Below, piece after piece: positions 35,393 to 46,884 of a DNA stretch of 64,000 nt. Made by a program: the position numbers and the translations under genes. The stretch lies in assembly GCA_965153355.1 (NCBI GenBank), contig OZ231126.1, forward strand, positions 99,510,001-99,574,000, in the 5' to 3' direction. The notes under the pieces were generated by a model. It had not been told where the DNA came from. It searched no databases and worked only from the letters and a program-made list of their open reading frames with translations. Numbering within the stretch: the first letter of the stretch is position 1; every line of letters starts with the position of its first letter. Origin of the DNA: Flaccisagitta enflata. Taxonomy: Eukaryota > Chaetognatha > Sagittoidea > Aphragmophora.

Positions 35393-35393
<1 letters not shown>

Positions 35394-35479
35394 TCGTGAT
35401 CGTATGGTCAAACGTAAAAAGAAAAAAAAAACATCTGTAAAAGGTTTGCGCCTTTTGGTAGTCTTCATCTTCGTATCTG

Positions 35480-35480
<1 letters not shown>

Positions 35481-35566
<86 letters not shown>
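35481..35566. repeat. (CT)n microsatellite
   Basis: Pure CT run. Confidence 0.95.
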
Positions 35567-35569
<3 letters not shown>

Positions 35570-36416
35570 AACAGAACACTGGCGCAATGAATTTCCTTAA
35601 TTTGCGTTTACAGATGAAGTTGTGAACCCCCTAAAACTGTTGCACCCCCCCTTAATAAATCAATTTACAATGATAAGTAGTTTTTATTAGGTTACTATTC
35701 CTAGTTGAAAATTTTACATATTGATTTTGCATAAAGTGATTTGCATAAAGTGATTTTGCAATTCCCATTCCAGTCTCAAGTTATGATTGAAAATCTATAA
35801 TTTTATAAATTTTTAAAGAAAATTTATTTTGTTACTAATATAAGTTTCTTTCCCTCAAATCTTTCCATAATATAATAATTTAAGGTTGTAGGTGGGGTTC
35901 ACACTTTGTATTTAGCTTTTCTCTGTAAATCAGTTGTCCCACAAGGGAGTCATCAAAGTGAGTGAGCAAACCAGTGAACAGAGCGAGTCAAGAATAAGAG
36001 CGGGGCAAGCGAGCGGGGTGAGCAAATGAAAATAACAAGCAACCTAGTAACTCGTTCAAAATGAGATTGTCTTGTGTAAAGCCCTCAGTCAAGTCGTTTC
36101 CAGTTTAAGTAATCAAATGCTTCGTCAGTCTTTCCACCCACCGCTTGGTTGGCCAGTCAGTAAAATGGAATATTTTTTGGATTAATATTGGACTTTTCCT
36201 TGTCAATATACATGTTATAACGAGTAATTCAGCAAAAAGAATTCTACAAGTTTGAAGCTTAAAAAAATGCGTTGATCTATTTCTCTTTTAGGTCGTGCAC
36301 CCGCGTCTGTGAAAAAGGATTTGTCCGAGCCTCCTCCGAGGGTTCATCCATTGGTCATGCATCCATCACTTTGTCCATTAGTTGGTTTGACCATCTGTTC
36401 ATCTAGATAGCCCTTT

Positions 36417-36418
<2 letters not shown>
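35567..36418. other. Unassigned, with diverged CGCTCGCT relative
   Basis: 35937-36060 is the weak inverted relative of 30765-30935. GGTCGTGCACCCGCGTCTGT at 36292 looks like a decayed family A-type start followed by a few GTCC-like words. No gene was seen. Confidence 0.45.

Positions 36419-36419
<1 letters not shown>

Positions 36420-36508
<89 letters not shown>
36420..36508. repeat. (GT)n microsatellite
   Basis: Pure GT run of about 44 units. Confidence 0.95.
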
Positions 36509-36511
<3 letters not shown>

Positions 36512-37700
36512 TTGGCCTGGTTTTTTGGCGAATCCTCGTTACTTGCAAAAATCAAGTAGGTGAACGATTTTTATAGCTTTTATCAAGTTGCTGCAGGAGT
36601 TTTTTTGTTTTTGCTGCAATTGCTGCAAGTTGCCCTAAATCCCAAAAGTTGCAATGCAGGTGTTATAACTCATTAGGTAAACAAGCAATGAATTTCTTGA
36701 ATTCCTATTACACTACTCGGCCGACAAAAGCGTTACAAGCTAAAAATACTCAATTTGCGACAAACTTGGGCATTTAATGCTGCAACTTGCTGCAACCTTT
36801 CACATTCAACATAATACAGATCATTTTTCATAATTGCATGATATCTAACAAGCCTTAAAGACATGATATGAGTTAATTTTTTACTCAAATATGTAACAGA
36901 ATTAAAGCGATGTTGGTGACACAATGCTTCCAACATTGCTTTTTTAGCTTTTTGCAGCATTTTTGAGTTGCCGCAAAAATGTCGATTGCGGCGCACCTTT
37001 ATGGAAATTTTTGGTCTGTTTCTTGTTTCATATTGTTGCAATATGGTCCATTTCGCATTTTGACCGCCCCCAGGATATGGTAGAGAGAATATTTTGCTCT
37101 CCAAGCTTAGTTAATTCCCCCACTAATTGAAGAGTCGCGTGACGCGTGACTAAAAACGACCAGTGTGCAATTCAAGAACAAAAACTGAAAAGTTCTAAAT
37201 ATATTTACATTATTGGCACTGTCCAATGGGGCGCTTGCTCGGCATGCAAATTTTTTGGGCACCTCAGTGACTCAGAAAAGCATCCACTTTTCACAAAAAC
37301 CCCACAGTTTCAAGGGATATGACCTCAAGTCAATTTCGATTTGGCCGCAACAAGGTTGTTGCAATGTTTTGTAATGCTAAAAACGCTGATTTGCGACTCT
37401 TTTGTATTTTACTCCATGTAAAGCTGTTTGTCTGATTGTCACTTATTTTCGGTGTAAATTTGTGTATTTGGCCCGACTTCCCCTGCACAAATGTTCCATC
37501 ATTCCTAAACATAGGCTAAATTGCTGACCCTGCCCAACTAAAGATATTAGGGTTGAACTTACTTGTCTGATCCAACAGATGGCGATTTATCCATAGGAAG
37601 CGTATTGCTCCTATTCATATATGTTCACTCCAACCTTTGTGCCGGTGGGCAGTGATGTTTAACTAGATGGGCAGGAAAAGCTTCCATATTCACTTGTTTC
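36509..37700. other. Unassigned, CTGCAA-rich sequence
   Basis: TTGCTGCAA words recur at 36590-36640 and 36775-36800. 37205-37350 has an inverted partner at 42595-42755. GAGTCGCGTGACGCGTGACT at about 37131 is a decayed family A terminus. A 123-codon minus frame at 36733-37104 shows no recognisable domain. Confidence 0.45.
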
Positions 37701-37707
37701 ATACATT

Positions 37708-37885
37708 AACAAGGCCAACACCAAGTCGCGTGCAGTCGTCAAGACTAAAAGACAAAAAGTCAAAATGTAAAATGACCTAAAATGACTTGAAACGACGTAA
37801 AACAGCGAAAAAAACTGACGCGGATGGACCGACGGATGGACTGACCAACCAACTGACAGACATGCGACTTAAAATCTTTACTCAA
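37708..37885 (-). repeat. Family A-like element, decayed
   Basis: AACAAGGCCAACACCAAGTC at the left, AAATGAC-type units, GGACCGACGGATGGAC, and CATGCGACTTAAAA at the right. Confidence 0.55.
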
Positions 37886-37917
37886 GATTATCTATTATGG
37901 ACAAAAAACTTGGTGTG

Positions 37918-38040
<123 letters not shown>

Positions 38041-38152
38041 ATAGAGCCCAAACCGGGCCCTACTCAACCTTTTATCACTTGAATTAGGCTGGAAGAACGA
38101 GAGTCCCCTTTTATTCTAAAGGACTTTGTCCCCTTTAGGACCGCTGCCCTGC

Positions 38153-38366
38153 TTTTTAGTCGCGTGCACGCAACTCTACACCCCGCTTTGTCCATCCGTA
38201 GGTCGGTTGGTCTGTATCTGTTGGTCGGTCCATCACGCTTTTACTTTTTTTATCGATTTTATTTCCTTTACTCATTTTAAGTCATTAAAAAGTATATTGA
38301 GTCATCCTAAGCCATTCTTGGCCATTATGTAAGTCTCGCATGCGACTTAAAGGTGTTGGCCTTGTT
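38153..38366 (+). repeat. Family A element, AAGTCATTTT subtype
   Basis: Starts AGTCGCGTGCACGCAACTC, has a GTCG/GTTG tract and AAGTCATT-type units, then GCATGCGACTTAAAGG and GTTGGCCTTGTT. The next base starts another family A element. Confidence 0.75.
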
Positions 38367-39971
38367 AGTCGCGTGCACGCGACTCTACAACCCGCTCCGT
38401 CCGTCGGTCGGTCGGTTGGTCGGTCGGTCTGTCGGTCCGTCGGTCCATAACACTTAGCTTTTTTGCGTCGTTTTTGGTCATTTTTGGTCGTCTGGAGTTA
38501 TTTGGAGTCATTTTTTGTTGTTTTTGGTCATTTTTGGTTGCTTTTAGTCATTTTTGGTCATTTTTGATCATTTAAGTCACTTTGTTCATTTAAGTCATTT
38601 GTGTCATTTTTGGGCATTTTAAGTTGTTTTAAGTCATTTGAAGTCATTTTGGGACATTTCAGGTCATTTATGGTCATTTCACATGGTTTTTTTGTTTGGC
38701 CTTGTTGGTTTTTAGTCATTTGTGTCATTTTTGGGCATTTGAAATAGTTTCAAGTCATTTTAAGTCATTTTGGAACAATGCTGCTGGTTTAAGTCGGCTG
38801 GTTTAAGTCGGCTGGTTTAAGTCGGCTGGTTTAAGTCGGCTGGTTTAAGTCGGCTGGTTTAAGTCGGCTGGTTTAAGTCGGCTGGTTTAAGTCGGCTGGT
38901 TTAAGTTGGCTGGTTTAAGTTGGCTGGTTTAAGACGCCTGGTTTAAGTTGGCTGGTTTAAGTTGGCTGGTTTAAGTCGCCTGGTTTAAGTCGCCTGGTTT
39001 AAGTCGCCTGGTTTAAGTCGCCTGGTTTAAGTCGCCTGGTTTAAGTCGCCTGGTTTAGGTCCGCTGGTGTAAGTTGGCTGGTTTAAGTTGGCAGGTTTAA
39101 GTTGGCAGGTTCAAGTTGGCAGGTTTAAGTTGGCAGGTTTAAGTTGGCAGGTATAAGTTGGCTGGTTCAAGTCTGCTGGTTTAAGTCTGCTGGTTTAAGT
39201 CTGCTGGTTTAAGTCTTCTGATTTAGGTCTTCTGGTTTAAGTATGCTGGTTTGGGTCTGCTGGTTTAGGTCTACTGGTTTAAGTCTGCTGGTTTAAGTCT
39301 GCTGGTTTAAGTCTGCTGGTTTAAGTCTGCTGGTTTAAGTTTGCTGGTTTAAGTCTGCTGGTTTAAGTCTGGTTTATGTCTGGTTTAAGTCTGGCTTAAG
39401 TCTGGTTTAAGTCTGGTTTATGTATGGTTTTAGTCTGGTTTAAGTCTGGTTTGAGTCTGGTTTGAGTCTGGTTTGAGTCTGGTTTGAATCTGGTTTGAGT
39501 CTGGTCTGAGTCTAGTTTGAGTCTAGTTTGAGTCTTGCTTGAGTCTGGCTTAAGTCTGGTTTAAGTCTGGTTTAAGTCTGGTTCATGTCTGGTTCATGTC
39601 TGGTTTATGTCTGATTTATGTCTGGTTTAGGTCTGGTTTAGGTCTGGTTTTTGTCTGGTTTATGTCTGGTTTATGTCTGGTTTAGGCCTAGTTTAGTTCT
39701 AGTTTTGGTTTGGTTTAGGTCTGGTTTAATTCTGGTTTGAGTCTGGTTTGAGTCTGGTTTGAGTCTGGTTTGAGTCTGGTTTGAGTCTGGTTTGAGTCTG
39801 GTTTGAGTCTGGTTTAAGTCTGGTTTGAGTCTGGTTTGAGTCTGGTTTGAATCTGGTTTGAGTCTGGTTTGGGTCTGGTTTAAGTCTGATTTTCGATAGA
39901 AGAAACAATAAGGAGTCAGATCAGTTCAGTTATTTTTGTCCTGCACGCGACTTATAGGTGTTGGCCTTGTT
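38367..39971 (+). repeat. Longest family A element, 1.6 kb, minisatellite-filled
   Basis: Begins AGTCGCGTGCACGCGACTC directly after the CCTTGTT of the preceding element. A GTCG/GTCC tract and GGTCATTTTT units come next. Then a 14-bp array GGTTTAAGTCGGCT (38777-39360) and an 11-bp array TGGTTTAAGTC (39360-39890). It ends with GTCCTGCACGCGACTTATAG and GTTGGCCTTGTT. The start and end match the family A element inside the 9.7-kb carrier (2927-4269), which has different arrays. The Asn/Thr/Lys-rich minus frame is repeat translation. Confidence 0.85.
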
Positions 39972-40255
39972 CTCACTCCAATTCACATTCATACAAGGCA
40001 GGGCAACGGGTATTGCTGACCACGATTCCCCTTGGGCAACCTGTTTTGAATTGAGATATGACATGGCCCAAAATGGGCCCGCTGTGTGGTCCTGCAAAGC
40101 GGACAGTTAAAGCGGGATCAGAGTGATAACATTGTTTTTCATTCTGTTGTATAGAAGAAAAGACAACAAAGTTTTAAGTTGGACTTTCAGTGGACTTACA
40201 CCAGATGTTGTTCTCTTGCCCTACCAGGACCAAAAAAACTCTTTGTGCAGAATCT
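39972..40255. other. Family B head fragment and unassigned DNA
   Basis: Reverse complement of a family B head at 39972-40040 (GGCAGGGCAACGGGTATTGC). Nothing further was recognised. Confidence 0.5.
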
Positions 40256-40256
40256 T

Positions 40257-40258
40257 AG

Positions 40259-40336
<78 letters not shown>

Positions 40337-40599
40337 AAGAGAGAAAGAGAAAAAAAGAGAGAGAGAAAGAGAGAAAAAAAGAAAAAAAGAAAAAGAGAAA
40401 AAAAGAAAGAAAAACAGACAGACAGACAGACAGGAAAAGAGGAAGAGAGAGAGAAACAGAGAAAGACAGAAAAAGAGAAAGAAAGAAAAAAAGAGAGAAG
40501 GAAAAGATAAAGAGGAAAAGAAAGAAAGAAAGAAAGAAGATAAGAAAGTAGGAAAGAAGATAAGAAAGTAAAAAAGAAAGAGAGAAAAAAGAAAGAGGT

Positions 40600-40669
<70 letters not shown>

Positions 40670-40690
40670 GAAAAGAAAAAGAAAAGAAAA
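40257..40690. repeat. (GA)n then (GAAA)n purine tract
   Basis: GA to about 40335, then mixed GA/GAAA with a GACA block near 40417, then pure GAAA units to about 40665. The whole stretch is purine-rich on the + strand. The Arg/Glu/Lys frames and the opposite Phe/Ser/Leu frames (over 200 codons) are translations of it. Confidence 0.95.
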
Positions 40691-41030
40691 GGAAAGAAAA
40701 CTAAAAAGAAAAGAAGAAGGAAAAGAAAAGAAACACAAAAAGAAAAAAGAATAAGAAGAAACACTAAAATAAAAAGAGATAAAAAGGAACACGAAAAAAA
40801 AGAGAAAAAAAAATAAAAAAAGTGAAGTTTGACCAATAGATGGACTGACTGATGGATGGATGGACAAAAAGACAGATGGACCAATAAAGCAGGTTGAAGT
40901 GTTAGGTGCAAGCGATTAGCAAGTAATTATAGGTGAGGCCAAATTTATCCATATTGGTAACAATCTATTTTCATTTTTAACCGGTATGGGCTATGATTGG
41001 TTAGAAATGAAAGATATCTTTCAAACTCCT
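40691..41030. other. Purine-rich flank and unassigned sequence
   Basis: GAAA/AAGA-rich to about 40820, then GATGGAT/GGAC units and GTTAGGTGCAAGCGATTAG. This is a possible decayed element of the A/C/D type in reverse orientation. Confidence 0.45.
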
Positions 41031-41039
41031 TTTATTTTT

Positions 41040-41195
41040 AAGTTGCAGACACGCAACTCTATAAAAGGCTTTGTCCATTGGTCCGTCTGTCCGTCCATCC
41101 ATCCGTCCGTGCTGATCAAGTTGAAAAGTGTTAAAACGCGCATTTCCGCCCCTGCCCACCCGTCCGCAACTGATGGCTGTTTATCCGGCCTTGTT
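41040..41195 (+). repeat. Family C element, complete short form
   Basis: Starts AGTTGCAGACACGCAACTC with TATAAAAGGC, then a GTCC tract and AAAACGCGCATTTCCGCCCC. Near the end CCGTCCGCAACTG complements the start with one mismatch. It closes TATCCGGCCTTGTT followed by a T run. Confidence 0.8.
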
Positions 41196-42104
41196 TTTTT
41201 TTTCATCCATGACCAATAGGGCATTTGTTGCTCAATCCATTGAGTAAGGAGCTAAAATCAAAGAAAATTATCTCAATAAATGAAGCTTAGACAGAGCCCT
41301 ACCTATAAATGCAAGCTTTGATTCAAATTAACATTGTGGACGAAGTATCTAACTTGGACCGATGAAATTATGCCAAACAAAAGTCAAATCTAATACTATG
41401 AAAAGGAACAAAGACTGAGAGAGAGACAGACTGAGAGGACCGCGCAATTTCCTTCACTTTTAAGGTGTTAAGTAGGGAGGAATGGAAGAACAGAAGAAAA
41501 AAGAAAAGAAAATTGAGAAAATGGAAGCCACGTTTATTATCAATTTTCAACCCACCGCAGCGGGACCAATAACAGTAACTTACAGCGGGAAACATTAGTT
41601 GACTCATAACGTTGTTGGTTTTATGAACTGATACTAATCAAGCTGAAGCAGGTTATAATGTAAAGGTCGATACAACTTCCGCTGTACGGCATCGCATAGC
41701 GGCTACAATTGGGCTGGCGTCATATATGGCTGAATTGTTTTCAGTGATTTTTGCTCTTTTTAGCGATTTCCAACTCAAGCGTGACCAACCATCCAACCAC
41801 CGACCGACCAACAGACCAACAGACCAACAGAGCCTTTTATAGGCATGCTAGAAAAAGTTTAAATGCCGAGCTGATGTCTGTAAGAGTTGGGCATGTTGAT
41901 AGATTAAGGAAGATCGTTACTATAATGCTCTGAAGTGGAATAATGAATATGATGATAACAGTGGCTATGCTGGTAATGACATTGATGATAATAGTGATAA
42001 TGATAAAAAGTTTAATCATGTGAATGATAAAGAAACTGACAGTTAAAGTGATATTTTGTAGATATTTATGAATGTTATAATGACAATGAGGAGGAAGTTA
42101 GTAA
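41196..42104. other. Unassigned sequence
   Basis: A decayed reverse-oriented tetranucleotide element (ACCGACCGACCAACAGACC) lies at about 41795-41850. GATA/GATG-rich sequence leads into the GAT array. No gene was recognised. Confidence 0.45.
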
Positions 42105-42306
<202 letters not shown>

Positions 42307-42382
42307 AAAGACGTCAAGAAAGACGGCAATTGCCTCACCAGAAAGATTGACCAATACTTCCGTAAAATCAAGTGCAACAGAA

Positions 42383-42548
42383 AACAAGGCCGGATACACG
42401 GCAATCCAGTCGCGGACGGTTGGGCCGGAGCAGTAATGTGAAAACTGCTCAAAATTCAGAAATATGACGGACGGACGGACGGACGGACGGACCGACCTAC
42501 CGACCTACCGACCGACACGGCAAGGTGTAGAGTCGCGTGTCCGCGACT
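42383..42548 (-). repeat. Family A-like element, reverse
   Basis: AACAAGGCCGGATACACGG at the left, CCAGTCGCGGACGG, a GGAC/GACC tract at 42466-42520, and AGAGTCGCGTGTCCGCGACT at the right. The hairpin word GTCGCGGAC and the internal word (CAGTCGCGGACG) show a hybrid of the A and C words. Confidence 0.8.
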
Positions 42549-42594
42549 AAAAAAATTTTAAATTCATTGAAAAAAACGGTTCCTCACTGTATAA

Positions 42595-42755
42595 AAAAAC
42601 CTTGCTGCGGCTAACTCGAAATGGACTTGAGGTCATTTTCCTTGAAAGTGTTTTTTTTTTTTTTTTTTGGTGAGAAGTGGATGATATTCTGAGCCACTGA
42701 GGTGCCCCAAAATTTTTGCATGCCGAGCAAGTGCCCCACAGTGTCCAAATAACGT
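42595..42755 (-). repeat. Inverted partner of 37205-37350
   Basis: Shared words are GCATGCCGAGCAAG, GGACTTGAGGTCATTTTC and CTGAGCCACTGAGGTGCCCC, reversed relative to 37205-37350. It includes an 18-T run. Confidence 0.65.
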
Positions 42756-42789
42756 TTTGGCCAATTATTTATCTGTTTATCCATCCACA

Positions 42790-43268
42790 GATTTGATTTC
42801 CTACGAAGGAGCGAAGTTCGGCGCCTCCAGTAGGTGGAGTGACGCTTATGAAGCTGCGAATGCTTTCTCGACCACGTCAAAAGTTCCATGGCATAGTCTC
42901 AAAGCTTTCGAGTTCCCACAACTCATTTACGTCACGTTTCCGACCAAACAAACGATCGCTGAGATTTCGTTCATGCCGAGGCGAGATAAGGTGGAAGAAA
43001 TCGCAGTGAAGCAAGCTCCGAAGCAATTTGAAATTTGGGCGACGAATGAAGAAATCCCGAGATACGGGGACGCGGAAGAATCGATGGACGCCACCTTTTT
43101 GCAGAAATTGGCAATTGTCGATGATGTCGTTGACTTTGATTGGGGCAGTTCTGGTTACGTCCGAACAACGGCAATCGCGAGAGAGAGAAAAGGGGATTGT
43201 TTTCAACATACGGAATTTGCGTCAAGTCGGTTCCGGACAACGCTCACGCGGTTATGGCAAAGGCCTTT
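42790..43268 (+). pseudogene. F5/8 type C (discoidin)-like exon copy, interrupted
   Basis: A TTTATCCATCCACAG acceptor-like sequence precedes the coding part at 42790. The frame then runs with segments SRWSDAYEAANAFS, VPWHS, FPQLIYVTFPTKQTIAEISF and KQFEIWATNE, ending in KLAIVDDV. The order suits a discoidin galactose-binding domain. Around 43140-43190 the homologous continuation (YGICVKSV, then HAVMAK) is in another frame. The change falls in a GAGAGAGA run, a plausible slippage site. At about 43268 a family C repeat replaces the end of the domain. A related, more decayed copy is at 431-875. The family name is inferred from pattern only. Confidence 0.5.
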
Positions 43269-43500
43269 ACAGCTGTGGACACGCAACTCTACAAGAGGCT
43301 TCGTCTATCCGTTGGTCCGTCCGTCCATTGGTCCGTCCATCCATTGGTCCGTCCATCCGTCCGTCCGTCCGTCCATGATGATCGGGTTGGAAAGTGGGGA
43401 AACGTGTATTTATGATGCTGCAGAATGTCTCTGTGTGGGAGAGAGCATGGGATGAGGGTTGTATGCCCCTGCGCACTTGTCCGCAACGATACTGTGAGCC
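43269..43500 (+). repeat. Family C element inserted in the exon copy
   Basis: Starts AGCTGTGGACACGCAACTCT, then ACAAGAGGCTTCGTC and a GTCC/CCAT tract (43316-43375). Near the end CTTGTCCGCAACGA complements the start. The terminal CCTTGTT is not preserved. Confidence 0.7.
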
Positions 43501-43790
43501 CGCGTTACTCGTTATCTGCGCTAGCTTGAGTTTCTGACTTGTTTTCAATCCGGAGCTCTTTAATTATACTCTAGATCGCTCGCCATGTTCTCTGTCAGTC
43601 AGCGATACAGCTATTTACAGTGAGTTAATCCGCCAGTCTGTTCTTCAATCATTCCATTTATCTGACCGTTAAAACCGCTCTGCCTCTAGTCTTTTTTTTT
43701 TTTTTGTCTTCCTCTCTGTCTCTCTGCCTCTTTTTAGAATTCTCTGATAATCTGTCTCTCTCTTCGTCTTTGTCTGTCTGTCTCTATCTC
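43501..43790. other. Unassigned sequence
   Basis: No gene was recognised; pyrimidine-rich toward the CT tract. Confidence 0.5.
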
Positions 43791-43794
43791 TGTG

Positions 43795-43804
43795 TCTCTG
43801 TCTC

Positions 43805-43898
<94 letters not shown>
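43795..43898. repeat. (CT)n microsatellite
   Basis: CT with early GTCT units. The frames over it are repeat translations. Confidence 0.95.
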
Positions 43899-43901
<3 letters not shown>

Positions 43902-45145
43902 TCGCACGCCTCACGTCGAAGAAAAACAAACATAGCGTTGTGGGTATCGCATGAAAAGCTTAGGGCTCGAGAATCACGGCATCTGGTCAACAGTCGATAA
44001 AGCAGAGATTGAGGGGGGGCACACTGGAAAATAGGGCCTGCTTACCCGTCTGTACCAGCTGTCGGAAGTCTGTGAGAGCAATGGTTCATTTTTTTGTACA
44101 TAGAGGCCACCTCTTTTGATTGCCAGAAAGTGCAATGAAAACAAAAAACTTTCACTCCCCTGCAGTTTCTCCTGCCTCTCAGCTGTCTCTGCTGTTGCTC
44201 TGCTGCTTTTGGTCCCGTTTTTTGAGTGAAAAAAATTGATGAAAGATGCGATGATGGATTTCCATCATGCAATGAACAGAAATTGCAGCTTTTTTCCATG
44301 TGCTATAACTCCTGAAGTGATAAAAAGTGTAACTCAAGATTTTAGACCTAGAATCGATATGCCCATAGCTACAGATAGAGCCTAATCTTTCCATGGCAAA
44401 AGGCGGCAATCGATTTTTTTCTGTTTCAGTAATGATATTAAGCGGAAAACAATATCATAAGTTCCTTTCTGAGCAATACAAGATAAAGAATTGTTTGAAA
44501 CTGGTGTAGATCACTTCCTATGAGGCCTAGCTATAGATCTATCAGTCAAAAGATGAAATCAAAAATTCATTATTTATTCGCCATATCACTAAAATAATGA
44601 CCATAGTGGGGGGGGGGGGGGAAGTGGGTGATGGGAGATGGGAGATACAAATGCTTATACGCCGTCTTGGTTTCCCTGCAAACACGGAATCGTATTCAAG
44701 TTGTTCAAAATTTCTTTACCGCCAAATCTAGCTATCTACTGGTTTGTCTACGACTGTGTATTTTTGGCATTTTTTTTGCATCGAAGACCAAATTTTGGTG
44801 TATTATGTAATTCGAAACTCATTGCACTTTAATGCACAGGAACTATCTCCAATCAGATCTATCACTTTTAGCATTTCAACTTTTACAACTTTCATTTTCT
44901 AAAGCACAATGCACTCAACAGAGTGTTCTGAACAGCGTTACTCGTTCATGAGCAGAAGATGAATAATCTCGAACACCGGTGAACAGATTCTACGCATATG
45001 CTTTATCGTTCATAACCTGTGCTTAAATTTCATAGTGACCCGCAACGTTTCTTTTTCTGAAGAATTTTTTGTTTACGTTTAATTTTCTTCATAAAAAATG
45101 TGCCCTCATTTTTTGTAGTCGATCCCTTTTTCGTGTGCGTGTTAG
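43899..45145. other. Unassigned sequence
   Basis: Includes a 14-G run at about 44608-44621. Short frames at 44628-44832 show no domain. Confidence 0.5.
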
Positions 45146-45150
45146 TTTTT

Positions 45151-45365
45151 AGTCGCGTGCTACGCGACTCTACACCCCGCTTTGTCGGTCCATCCGTCGG
45201 TCCATCGGTCCGTCGGTCCGTCCGTTGGCCCGTCCGTCACACTTTACTTTTTCGGCGTTCATGGGGTTTTTGGTTATACTGCTCCTACCCAAATGCTCCA
45301 CTGACCTCAAATATGGCCCCTACCCACCCGCACGTGACTGGGGTAGCCGTGTATCTTGCCTTGTT
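45151..45365 (+). repeat. Family A element, classic form
   Basis: AGTCGCGTGCTACGCGACTC after a T run, a GTCG/GTCC tract, CACACTTTACTTTTTCGG, CCCACCCGCACGTGAC and TGCCTTGTT. Directly followed by a family D element. Confidence 0.8.
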
Positions 45366-45367
45366 TT

Positions 45368-45626
45368 CAGATGCATCCTCGCATCTCTATAATAGTCTGT
45401 GTCCTTCGGTTGGTTGGTCGGTCGGTCGATTGGTCAGTCGGTAACGCATTCATTAAAAACATCAAAATCAAGCATTTTTTCAACAGAAAAGTGGTTCTAC
45501 CCCAGTAAAAGAAGCATACAACAAGTAATTCATTCATTCAATCATTCATTCATTCACAAATGACATTCATTCATTAAAAAAACGTTCATTCAAAGAGGAC
45601 GCATCGTTGGCCTACTTGGCCTTGTT
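45368..45626 (+). repeat. Family D element with CATT units
   Basis: The start CAGATGCATCCTCGCATCTC forms a hairpin; then TATAATAGTCTGTGTCC, a GGTT/GGTC tract and CATTCATT units at 45530-45595. Near the end GGACGCATC complements GATGCATCC with one mismatch. It ends TACTTGGCCTTGTTTT. Confidence 0.7.
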
Positions 45627-45905
45627 TTATTCAGGAGAAACATGAGCGCGAGTTCACGATGATGAATATTGTGACTGATATGATGATATGGACGTTGACA
45701 TTGATATTGAATGAGGCAGATAGGTCAATGGGCAAATCAAGGTTTTGTCTTTCGGGAACTTATCTTTATCAGCACAAACCGCCCACATTTATCATGATAT
45801 GGAGATTTTCGATGGAGCTTCTTGATAGTCTAACAAGTTTTTGATACGGATAGGGCCGTCACCCCCATTTCACGGTACATCACAAGAGTTGCTCTTAAGA
45901 AGCGC
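45627..45905. other. Unassigned sequence
   Basis: No gene was recognised. Confidence 0.5.
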
Positions 45906-45907
45906 CC

Positions 45908-46027
<120 letters not shown>

Positions 46028-46315
46028 GGAGTCAGTCTCGGAAGCGTTAATCTTTTCTTTGAAATTTGTTGCATCGCTCTGGTCTGCGGCATGAACGTAA
46101 ACTTGGCAATATTTTCATTTCTTGTTTGATTTCCAGTTTTGACACCTTAACGCGAAACTTTTCTAAAAACGACCCTTTCGTTTTTTAACCCTAGCAACTA
46201 CCCTTACATCCCCTTCCCTATCCTCAACTGGGCACCCAACCCTCGTTCTCTCTGAATTCTATCCTCCATAAAAACTCCTCTTGGTTTTTAATTGCATCGC
46301 TCTGAGAAAAAGGTG
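46028..46315. other. Unassigned sequence
   Basis: No gene or repeat was recognised. Confidence 0.5.
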
Positions 46316-46320
46316 GGCAC

Positions 46321-46410
<90 letters not shown>
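46321..46410. repeat. (CT)n microsatellite
   Basis: Pure CT run directly in front of a family B start. Confidence 0.95.
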
Positions 46411-46413
<3 letters not shown>

Positions 46414-46415
46414 CC

Positions 46416-46875
46416 CCTTTTTGGGCAGCGGTCCCGGAGGGGCCGATGACCTATAATTCCACATTGGGCAATTTTCTCCGGTTTCCGTCCGTATGTACGT
46501 TCCCCCCCTTCCCCAAAGACTGCAAATGAAGCCCTTCTGATACCAAAAAAGGCCTCTTGGACCCCAAATCAGGCTTTTCAGACCCCAAATCAGACCTTTC
46601 CAGCCCCACATCAGGCCTCTCAGACCCCTAATCAGGCCTCCCATACCCTAAATCAGGCCTCTCAGACCCTAAATCAGGCCTCTCAGACCCCAAATCAGGC
46701 CTTTCAGACCCCAGATCAGGTCTCTCAGACCCCAAATTAGGTCTCTCTGATCAAAAGTCAGACCCTACAGATCCCAAATTAGACCCCTCAGACCTAAAAT
46801 CAGGCCTTTCAGACCCCAAATCAAGCCTCTTAGACCCCAAACCACGCCTCTCAGACCCTGAATAGGACCTTTAAT
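46416..46875 (+). repeat. Family B element with ~21-bp minisatellite
   Basis: CTTTTTGGGCAGCGGTCCC head, GTCCGTATGTACGTTCC, then about 17 units with core CTCAGACCCCAAATCAGGC. Confidence 0.75.
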
Positions 46876-46884
46876 ACCAACAGG

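Noticed and set aside
36733-37104. 123-codon minus-strand frame as a gene
   Set aside because: No domain, no splice context, and the surrounding DNA is repeat-like; the length is within chance for this base composition.
40196-40911. Minus-strand frames of over 200 codons rich in Phe, Ser and Leu
   Set aside because: They run across GA/GAAA purine tracts; composition and opposite-strand frames show that they are low complexity.
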